19,331 bases of DNA from Amoebophrya sp. AT5.2. Taxonomy: Eukaryota > Sar > Dinophyceae > Syndiniales > Amoebophryaceae. Below the pieces are notes generated by a model that was not told where the DNA came from, did not search any database, and saw only the letters and a program-made list of their open reading frames with translations. The translations under genes and the position numbers were made by a program. Of this stretch, positions 1-7,763 are shown piece after piece. Location: contig RXOD01004671.1 of assembly GCA_005223375.1 (NCBI GenBank), forward strand, positions 1-19,331. Reading direction: 5' to 3'. Positions within the stretch are counted from its first letter, which is position 1. Each line of letters starts with the position of its first letter.

Positions 1-84
1 TGGGCTTTTCACCCCTCTAAGACTGACATGGAGGAAGAATTGGACGACCACGCACGGTGGGACTTCGGCCACTTTTTGGACTGA
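1..84 (+). CDS. C-terminal end of an upstream gene (partial)
   Basis: Frame 1 is open from the window edge and ends at a TGA at 82-84. It encodes about 27 residues ending in a charged tail (DDHARWDFGHFLD). The composition looks coding and the strand agrees with every other gene here, but the piece is too short to identify. It could also be chance; the region after the stop (85-946) shows no coding character. Confidence 0.4.
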   Translation, partial: WAFHPSKTDMEEELDDHARWDFGHFLD

Positions 85-946
85 TTTCTATGATATCTAC
101 ACGATTTATTGTACGTCGTCAGCTGTACCGGTAGGAGCGAGCAGTTCATTTTGCTCGGCTGCGGTGTGGGATGGACTGCGATAAGGTAGGTTTTGCGTTT
201 TTGGGCGGTTCTGCATTGGCATTTGCGTCAGGCACTGGTTTGTACTACAGTGCTAAAAGCTGGAAGTGCAGGAGCAAAGCAAATTTCTTTTGTACAAGGA
301 TACTCAATCCGTGAGACCTCCTCAATGTCCCCATTTAATTTTGTGTATGAATGCTTATGCTGCAGCTTGCATGTTGGTATATGTTATCATTGAAACGATC
401 GTGCTGGCGCCCCGAACTGCGCCGACAGGGATGCATGTCTTAAGACAGGGGCTTGTGGTTCTTCGTAGCTCTTTTGGCGTCGACGACGTCCTGTCGGCAA
501 TATTATCATTCGGTGAAGTTGTGCATACTCCGTTTGTCTCTGCGATGTACACTTGAAGTCTTGGCTCTTCTCGTCGTTCTCGTCTAATTTGCTCCTTAAA
601 GGTGATATAACTCATCTCTTTTTCCCTTTCACAAAATACGCTTCTAGACGCAACGCCGCTCCTGGCGTCTGCTTATTAGATTGGAGGCGGTGCTCTCGTC
701 TTTACTATTTCGTATCGTATCTTCCGTGATCACTCATACCGAAGGAAGCTGTAGTTCTGGTCGATTCATAGAAACACATTCCGCACGACGCGCACGGGCA
801 CGCGGGCACCTCGGTTGCCGTTGCGTGCTTATTCATTGTTAGCGAGCGCGAGCCAGCGTATCGATCGGATCGACCCAGCGGGCGCGCAGCTTCTCTGTCT
901 TCCTTCTCGAACGAACTGTCCGCCAGCACTGCGCCAGCACCGCGCC
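85..946. other. Intergenic/5' flanking region without a supported gene
   Basis: Several short overlapping open frames exist on both strands, but none has a recognisable motif or a plausible splice continuation. The last 60 bases before the ATG at 947 contain a pyrimidine-rich tract followed by CCAG near 921-925, which could be the 5' splice-leader acceptor or leader of the next gene. Confidence 0.4.
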
Positions 947-3030
947 ATGGCGTCCTCTCCGAAGGGTCCGCACGCGACTGTAGTGCCCACGGATCGGTAC
1001 CAGAAGCTGTGTATCTACAACCCGCACGGGCACGTGGACAAGGGACAGCATGCGGAGATTGTGATCCAGGTTCGCAATGTGGACTCCGTGGTCGGTGCCA
1101 CCTCTTCGTACGCCTCGCAGCCAAAAAAGCAGCCGGACGCGTTCTCGCTGCGCAATAACCCCCAGGGCCTCCAGTACTTTCCGTTTCCGAAGAGTTTCCG
1201 ACGGAAAGTGGCGGAAGTGGATCTGACGAAGCACGTAGAGATGGAATTGCTGGAACCGATCGCGGGCGAAGTACCGATAAAATTCGACCCGGAGGAAATC
1301 ACGACGGACGTGGCGGGGCAGAAAAAAAAGTTCACCAATTGCGGCCTGGAAATGGCCTTCTCCCGGAGGGCGAAGAAGTACTATCTGGTTAAGTACGTTT
1401 TTTCGCAGATTTTCACCCATGCCTTTTCCTTTGTTTTGCTCTAGCGAGTTTCCTTTAGTGGCTGCGCAGTTGGGAAATCTGTCGCTAGAGTACCAGGGAG
1501 GAAAAGGAAACAGAAGCAGTGCTCGCCGCTTGCTGGATGCGTCTAGAGCGAGTGACCGGGCGACCTGAGTTTTTTGACGTTCCCTGAACGAAGATAAGTA
1601 TATGCGTCCGGGGTTTCCGTTTCCCGTGTCAGTGGTTCGCTAGTGACTGGGTGACGTGAAATTTGAGACATTCCCCGATAGGCATATGCGTCCAGGGCTT
1701 CTCGTTTCAGTGGTTCGCGAGTCACTGGGCGACCTGAAATTTGAGACGTTTCCCGATAGGTATATGCGTCTAGGGCTTCCGCTTCCCGTTTCAGTGGTTC
1801 GCGAGTCGCTGGGCTACCTGAGATTTGAGACGTTCCCCGATAGGCATGTGCGTCCAGGGCGTCATCCGTCCCTCGATTGGGGTAAGCAGGGTCCAGAATG
1901 TCCGGTTTGGGTGGGGCTCGCTCGTGGTCGGGGTCTGAAAACCAGCTGGCTGCAGCTGGTTCTTTTGGTGCCCGCAGGCTTTTGTTTTGTGCGTGCTTTT
2001 CCTAGGCCCTACCGGCCGCAAAACGTTCTGCGAAAAAGGTCCGTTGAGATCAACACTCGGCAGTGAATCAATTTTCGTAAAACGTGCTCCCAGGAGAGCA
2101 GGAATTTTGTTCCGCAACAAGGACAAACTAGATAACTTTACTTCTCCGATCGGGGATAAAAATTAATCTCAATCATTGAATCAGGGAAGAGATGACAGCC
2201 GCCGTGATTGAGGGGCGCAAGCAGTACGTGGAGGAGCACCCGGAACTGGTGGAAATTTTCGATTTGATGATCAACCATGTTTTGAAGGAGAAGCCGATCA
2301 CGCCCAAGGCCGCCCTCGCGGACCTCCTGTTCAAGGGGTACGAGTCCGACCGCATCGAACGGGACCGCAAGCAGCGGCGCTTCGACGGGGCGGAAGGGGT
2401 GGAGTCCAAAATACTCATTCCGAAGCCACCCACAAAGGTCATCGAGTACAAGCTGGAGGACGAAAGGAGGAGACAAGAGCAGAAGGACAAAAAAGCGAAA
2501 AGGTAGATGAAAAAGTAAACAGTCACAGTGAATTTTAATCTTGATGAATACGACAGAAACTGGGTTAACTACGGAGAGGAGCATCATGGATGCTTCTTTT
2601 ATTGTTGATCTACTGTTGAAGACGTCGTACTTCCACCAGTCGACCATATCTCAACAGGATTCAGATGCTGGAGGAGGATGAGGCGGAGAAAAAGCTGATT
2701 CAGAAAGGCCGGGACTTGTTGCGCAGTAATTTGATGGCCAAGACTGGCGCCGCCCTGAAGAACAAGCTACTCGCGCGGGCCAAAGGGGGCAGTGCGGGGG
2801 CAGACGCGTCGAGTATGGACAGTAGCATGGGGATGCTGTCAGCGTCGTCGGCCGCACTCGCAGCACCAGCTGCAGCGGGCGGAGGAGCAGCGGAAGAAAA
2901 GGGCGCACTGGAGGCAGCTGCCCCGGAGCAACCCTCTGTTGATGTGGGGGCGGCTCCCGCAGACGGTGGCCCTACGGGTGCACCAGGAGGCGCGGATGCG
3001 GAGGCTGTTGACACGACGACTGGTGGCTAG
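947..3030 (+). CDS. Three-exon protein with RIIa/Dpy30-like helical segment, possibly ciliary
   Basis: Exons 947-1392, 2185-2502 and 2658-3030 join in frame through GT-AG introns (gtacgt...tcag and gtagat...acag) to give 378 residues. The start is the ATG in GCGCCATGG. The N-terminal half (about residues 1-150) is not recognised. Residues about 160-200 (YVEEHPELVEIFDLMINHVL followed by KEKP) resemble the two-helix RIIa/Dpy30 dimerisation-docking fold found in many radial-spoke and other axonemal proteins. A Lys/Glu-rich helix spans the second junction, and the C-terminus is low-complexity Ala/Gly/Ser. The frame-preserving junctions strongly support one gene. The RIIa reading is inference by eye and the ciliary role is suggestive only. 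The gene lies about 0.7 kb upstream of the dynein-arm gene LRRC56 on the same strand. Confidence 0.7.
1537..1863 (+). repeat. Tandem repeat, about 4 copies of a 78-91 bp unit, inside an intron
   Basis: Copies can be anchored on agtgaccggg (1551), agtgactggg (1642), agtcactggg (1720) and agtcgctggg (1804). Each is followed by a ctgaaatttgagacgttccc-like segment, then gataggcatatgcgtccagg and tttcagtggttcgcga with substitutions. Spacing is 91, 78 and 84 bp. The array lies entirely within the first intron (1393-2184) of the RIIa-like gene and explains why that intron is about five times longer than most others in the window. Confidence 0.85.
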
Positions 3031-3499
3031 AGGGATCGGCGCTAGGGTCTGCGGTGACAAGCACAAAGCTCTGCGGAATTTTGCCTTTTGCATGTGTTGA
3101 GTAGGGCCGCTGGTGACAGCCTTTCCGCGCGACCATTTATATAGATCAACGGATAAGGAAAACTACTGCGTTCATCTTCAAGTAGTACTGTTTACCTTCG
3201 GCTCCTCGATCCCCTGTTCGGAGCATGCGCGGCATTCATGGTGGAGGGAGGATGAACTGAAAAAGGAGGACTGCCTCTGACACGGTTCTATCCATCTGCC
3301 TCGCGGTTTGGGATCAAGAGAGAAAAGAGGCGAAGTGCGAAACTCGAGTGAACTGCAAATCGGACGTGGAGCGACAGAGCGAGAACGCGATCGCTTTATG
3401 TCGTCAGGATCGTTCGTCAAGCTCCAATCGAGATCTTGTTTCCATGCCCGGAGAGGGTCCGCGTATCAGGCCAGAACCACGTTTTCGACTTAGACAACA

Positions 3500-3625
3500 G
3501 CCCTACCCGCAGCGAGAACTATCTTTCGGAAACCGATTAACACAATTAATGAAGATAATGGACGCAAGGTCAAGATCGACGTGACGGTCAACGGCACAAG
3601 GCCCATCTTCTGTCGCTGCAAGGGC
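3500..3625 (+). CDS. Possible orphan terminal exon
   Basis: After an acceptor-like acaacag (about 3494-3500) a frame runs to a TAA at about 3623-3625. It encodes roughly 40 residues ending in GRKVKIDVTVNGTRPIFC and then RCKGF. The second half has balanced, coding-like composition, but no upstream exon or ATG could be linked to it. It may be a remnant, the end of a gene whose earlier exons I missed, or chance. The FCRC motif recalls CDGSH iron-sulfur proteins, but the CDGSH part is absent. Confidence 0.2.
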
Positions 3626-3658
3626 TTCTAAAGTTCGCGAAGATCTCTTGTGCGCACG

Positions 3659-3695
3659 TGTTTTTTTTGAGTTTTCTCTTCGTTCTTTCTGCCAG
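3659..3695 (+). promoter_or_regulatory. Putative spliced-leader acceptor for LRRC56
   Basis: A long pyrimidine tract (ttttctcttcgttctttctg) ends in CCAG at 3692-3695, 31 bases before the ATG at 3727. In dinoflagellates such a site would receive the trans-spliced leader. It could equally be the acceptor of an intron in the 5' UTR. Confidence 0.4.
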
Positions 3696-3726
3696 CGCGA
3701 GGAGCAGAAATCTGAGACGCGAGATC

Positions 3727-6664
3727 ATGGAGGAGGTGGAGGAAGCCGGCGGCGAGGTCACCGAGGAGTATCTCCAGCACCATTGCGACCAGAAAGATTT
3801 GAGTATCGGATAAAAATCCCTCCACTTCCAATTTTATCTTCCTCTTCCAACGCCTACACGGCTACACCGAAGAAGTGCACGTGGGCAGCCTCAACCTCTC
3901 TTGTGGTAAACCACGACATCCCAGGTCGCGTTCGCGAGCTCGAAATCGAAGTGGATGCCGAAGAGCAGCATGTGGACCGCATCGGCGAGCACCTGCCCAA
4001 CCTGGTCTCACTGAAACTGAATGGGAGCAAGGTGTCCTGCGTCCGAGAGCTGGGCGTCAAGTTCCAGAAGGTGCGCTATATGAGGGGGCCAGGTCCGATG
4101 GTAAGTGGGTACCTGTGATAAGTGCTAGGTGATGGGTCCCCACTCGGGTGGCGGGTTGCCCCAGGTGGCGACTGCGTCGGGCGGTTTCAGAGATTCTCTC
4201 CATTGTGGGGGGCAGAGGGTAGATGATGGTGAAGGGTAGGGGGGGGTGCGACGTCTGGAGGTGAGCCATTGGGAGGTCGGGGGAGGCTGTAGTGGAAAGC
4301 CACTAGTTAACTACAATGATGCTAGGGCCTGAAAGCAAGGAAAGATATCTATGCATGGCGCCTAGGGTTGCGATTTATTGCCAGCTGCAGGGGGTGGCAA
4401 AGCGGTGGGCGCCAGTCCTGCCGACCGCGAGTACTTAGGCGCTTCCCAGCTGCTGCTGCGGACTGTTAGCCACTTACCACCTGGTCCCGCCATATGCTAC
4501 ATGTGGTTGAACCGCGCGGGCTTGCAAGACCTGGACGGCATCGTCGCCGCGCTGCCAGTGCTGGAGGAACTCTACGTACTTACTTATAACCCCGTTTTTG
4601 TGTCTGTCACCAGTACTAGGCTTGGTGTGGGATTTTTCTTTCTTCCCTCCAATAGCAATACGAACGGCACCGGACGAACCGACTGCGACTGCGCGCTCTA
4701 TATCTTTCCTTCGCTGTCGCTCTGTCTCGTCTCAGATAAGCTTCAACGAAGTGCGGGAGCTGTCTGGGCTGCAATTCCACGAGACGCTGCAAGTGGTGGA
4801 TTTGGAAGGAAACCAGATTTCCGACGTGAATGAGCTTGAGAATCTAGCGTCTTGCCCCAACCTGACCGAACTCACCATCGAGGAAAACCCGATATGTACA
4901 GTACTTTGTGATGTGCTCTTCTTGTGAGGACTACTTTGTATACCTTTTCTTCTATGCCTCTATCATACTCCGATGAACATCACTTACTGTATTAGTTACA
5001 GTGACTTTCGTGGATCTGCATCCACTCAAAATGCGAACGCAAAACAGGGAAGCGGCATGTTGGTAATTTGGCTGAGAAAGTGAAGGAGCTGGTGCCGCAG
5101 GTGGAAACTCTCGACGCGGTACCAATCGAGGAAAAGATACAAGAGATCCGGGATCTGGGTACCAGCTGCTCCTCCTCGTCCTCCTCCTCGGCCTGCGTGA
5201 CGGATGGGGCGCGGGAGCCGGGGGGCCAAGTAGGCAGAGGAGTAATACGCGGAGGAGGAGGGCCTGCTGGTGTCCTGCTCGAGGAGCAAGATGAGTCCGC
5301 GTTTGGCAGTAGCGAGCAGTGCCGCACGAGAGGCAATGAACTCGGGGACGCGCAGCACGGCTGCGATGGTCATCATCTCTCAGCCAGCGTGATCAAGGGC
5401 ATACCGCGGTTTACAGCCGAAGACGAACCGCCGGGCCGTTCGGGAGCGGAAGCAACTCCGGCGGATCACGACGACAACTACGCCGCGTTTTCTAGCGCGA
5501 CGCTCTCGCGCAAATCGAGCAGGCCCTCGAGCTCGAACACGAACAGCGGGTCGATCGAAACGCGCTTTCCCTCCTCGTCCTCGTCGAGCACCGGTGTCCC
5601 CAGTGGCGGCGGGTTCCTGTCGTCTGCTACGGACAAGATGAAGACTGCCTACTCCGACTCCACCATGTCCACGCACTGCGACAACAGCGTTTTTTCGGGC
5701 ACGGACGCGGAGCCGGACGAGCGTGAGCTGATTGTGGAGGCCATCAAAACGACGCGACAGAACTTCTGGAATAGTCGCCCAAACAGTACCGCGTCCTCCG
5801 GTTCGAACCGCCCCCTCACGTCCTGCAGCTGGTCGCACTACGCAACTTCCACCATGTCGAACTTCGGGGGCGGATTCGGGCAGAAGTACTCCGGCCTGCA
5901 GGGACTACTGGGAGCGGGTCAGGGCTCGACGTCGAGGCCAGCGACCTCCTCCACGGCCCTGCCGACGGACGACCGCGCGGGAAGCGCGTTCTCCTTCAGT
6001 TCCTCCGTGCTGGATGGCCCGGCGAGCAACAACCACTCGGAGCTGACGAGCGGTTGCAACGATGTGCTGGTCGGATCGAACCCCCTGAAAGCGATACGAC
6101 AGAAGCGCAAGAACCTAGGGATGAAGGAGCACCACACCGGCGCGGAAAGCATACACCACCTACTATCCAAATTCCAGAGCTACCTCCAGCCGAGCTGCCT
6201 GGGGGAGAGCGAGCTGCAGAAAAGAAAAAAGGTACTGAAAGTAAAGAGTCAATGAGTCGGAAAATTGTGTGGTCACATCACAACTGTCGTTGATATTGAT
6301 GTGGCGTTCGCTCTGATTAATTTGAGTGTCTCTGCACTGACTTTCATAGGCGTTCGAGGACGCAGGCGGTTTCCGGCCGCGCACCGCGGACGTACGTGTG
6401 GTGGGTAAAACAGGCGGCTGGGATTCGACTACCGACAACAGTCCTGGGCGTCGTGCCTCGGGTGGTGGAAACCGCGGTAGCGTCCACTCGCGCGAATCGG
6501 AGCGCGGGCGCAGCGGGCGGTCCAGCGCAAACGATCTAGCGTCGGTGCATGAGAGTAGGACGTTCGGCGCGGGCGACGCACCAGATGATCCCCTGGCACC
6601 GGGCATGCCTGCGACGAAGCCGACCGCCCTCACAGCGCATGGAGAAGTACTGACGCTAGATTGA
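3727..6664 (+). CDS. LRRC56: LRRC56/ODA8 homologue, leucine-rich repeat protein for outer dynein arm assembly
   Basis: LRRC56 (ODA8 in Chlamydomonas) works with intraflagellar transport to deliver and maturate outer dynein arms. Six exons are inferred: 3727-3802, 3925-4079, 4501-4575, 4736-4907, 5048-6231 and 6350-6664, giving about 658 residues. Introns 1, 3, 4 and 5 are GT-AG; intron 2 is unusual and listed separately. Residues about 10-150 follow the family closely: EEYL near the N-terminus, then VRELEIEVD, HLPNLVSLKLNGS, AGLQDLDGI, LEELY, LQVVDLEGNQISDV and ENPIC. The LRR cap ends with LVPQVETLDAVP. From about residue 190 the protein is Ser/Gly-rich and probably disordered. Near residue 504 it contains NPLKAIRQKRKNLG, the counterpart of a conserved C-terminal NP-K-R motif in LRRC56. 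The donor of intron 4 is uncertain: gtgatg at 4908 or gtacag at 4896 both keep frame. Identification is firm from motif order and spacing. Confidence 0.88.
4075..4503 (+). mobile_element. Introner-like insertion forming intron 2 of LRRC56 (inverted repeats plus 8-bp direct repeat)
   Basis: The insertion is flanked by GCTATATG (4075-4082) and GCTACATG (4496-4503), an 8-bp direct repeat with one mismatch. Immediately inside are imperfect terminal inverted repeats: left 4078-4111 and the reverse complement of right 4467-4495. They share the blocks ATATG, CCAGGT and GGTAAGTGG, with a 5-base gap on one side. Removing exactly one direct repeat plus the interior (421 bp) restores frame and gives KVRYMWLNRAGLQDLDG. 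That has the same number of residues between the LG and DLDG landmarks as the family, so exact excision is favoured. No GT-AG pair fits that cut; within the ambiguity allowed by the direct repeat the ends can read AT...AC (4080-4500) or GC...AT. The element encodes no transposase and resembles a MITE-type introner. Confidence 0.72.
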
Positions 6665-7763
6665 GCAGTATGCGCAGGCGCGCTGGCTGGCTAAGGAAGG
6701 ACGCTCAACAAACTTGTTTCTCTCTCTTTTCTACTGCAGCAGAGGGAAGTTTGATGTGTGTCCTCGGGTACGAAACCAACGTCATTACACTACCTTTTGG
6801 AACTGAAGCGCCATCATGAAGTTGAAGATGCTGCCACGCCTCTGACTTTGCTCAAGGTGGAGACCGCTTTTCGAACTGAAGCCGAGAACTAAGAAACTAC
6901 AGCAACGAAAAATATGCTTTTTCGTCTGCTGTGCCAAGCTTGCGGGTGTTTCCCGGCCACCACGTCAAGGGTTGACTTCGAAGAAAGCTCCCGAGCCCGG
7001 GTGGGGGTTATGGCCCACGTCTCGAGCCGAGCGGTTTAGCGACCACTAAATCACTGGTGGCTCCTTACCAGCGGGCTAGGGCACCCAGCTTTGCTGTCTT
7101 CCGCGTGTCATGAACCGGTAGCAGAGCGAGGGGGTACTTACCCATGGCCATGTCCGCCCGGTGCCATGATCGACCCTGTCAGTAGGAGAAGTCGCGGCAC
7201 GGAACGGCGCAGAGAGCGACGGAGTCGACGCCTCACGTGGGTCGTTGGCCATGTGTTAGGTCCAATCAGCACGCGAGAAAACTTGATCGCCTAAGAGGTG
7301 ACAGTACTCGAACCATCGAGTTATGTCGTACTAACTTACCTTCGATCGCGAGTATGACGTGGAGGGAGCAGGTAATTTGTCGTTTCGAAGGCACGACCCG
7401 ACACGGCGAAAGCACGGCATCGCGTACAACTGTGCTTCGAATTTTACTTGTACGTAGCAGTCGCAGCCTGGAAAGAACCGGAGTTGACATCTGACTGCAG
7501 CAAAAAAAGCAGCTGAAGGTGAGAATATGGCTCGCGCGCACAGCATGGTCTAGATCCACTACTGTAGTTTGCTTCCTCCGTTGTACAGTTGCACCTCACT
7601 CTGGTTTTGTCTGTCGGCACGGCCTCTGACTTCGTCTCGCGACGAAGGAAAACAGGGGCACACAAGAAGGCGGAGAAAGGGTATACGCTAGTAGTGCATC
7701 AATCCGTCCGTGCAGTGAAGGAGCGCCGGGCCGCACAGAATCTGAAACCCGAAAAAAGAAACC
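6665..7763. other. Intergenic region of about 1.1 kb without a supported protein gene
   Basis: Open frames here are short, overlapping and lack motifs. The middle part (about 6940-7345) is GC-rich and shows nested complementarity, listed as a possible structured RNA. The last 180 bases before the ATG at 7764 hold a possible acceptor (ccgttgtacag, ending about 7588) and purine-rich leader sequence. Confidence 0.5.
6940..7345 (+). ncRNA. Possible structured noncoding RNA (unassigned)
   Basis: The segment 6987-7032 folds by eye into nested helices: GCTC (6987) with GAGC (7029), CGAG (6992) with CTCG (7021), and GTGGG (7001) with CCCAC (7014). A second stem, TTTAG/CTAAA, lies at about 7035-7050. 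Composition differs from the AT-richer flanks, and coding frames are absent. I could not match it to a known family. An ACTTACC at about 7136 and another at 7335 recall the U1 5' end, and GAAGAAAGCTCCC recalls an RNase P core, but neither match extends. Strand and ends are guesses. Confidence 0.2.

Larger units (their letters stand above)
3031..3726. other. Intergenic region between the RIIa-like gene and LRRC56
   Basis: About 700 bp with no complete gene. It contains stop-rich sequence, one short stretch at 3500-3625 that looks like a terminal exon (listed separately), and a T/C-rich tract at 3660-3690 that leads to the LRRC56 leader. Confidence 0.5.

Noticed and set aside
2138..2647. 169-codon minus-strand frame with hydrophobic stretches
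   Set aside because: It is antisense to exon 2 of the RIIa-like gene and its intron; the hydrophobic runs mirror Lys/Glu codons of the real exon.
3560..3625. CDGSH iron-sulfur protein
   Set aside because: Only a CRC-like fragment is present; the PFCDGSH half of the motif is missing and no continuation was found.
4101..4449. Canonical GT-AG intron as the sole explanation for LRRC56 intron 2
   Set aside because: It keeps frame but inserts about 24 residues into a repeat whose spacing otherwise matches the family exactly. It is kept as an alternative isoform, not as the main model.
7130..7200. U1 snRNA gene
   Set aside because: ACTTACC and CATGATC occur in the right order, but the U1-70K loop sequence and remaining stems do not match.
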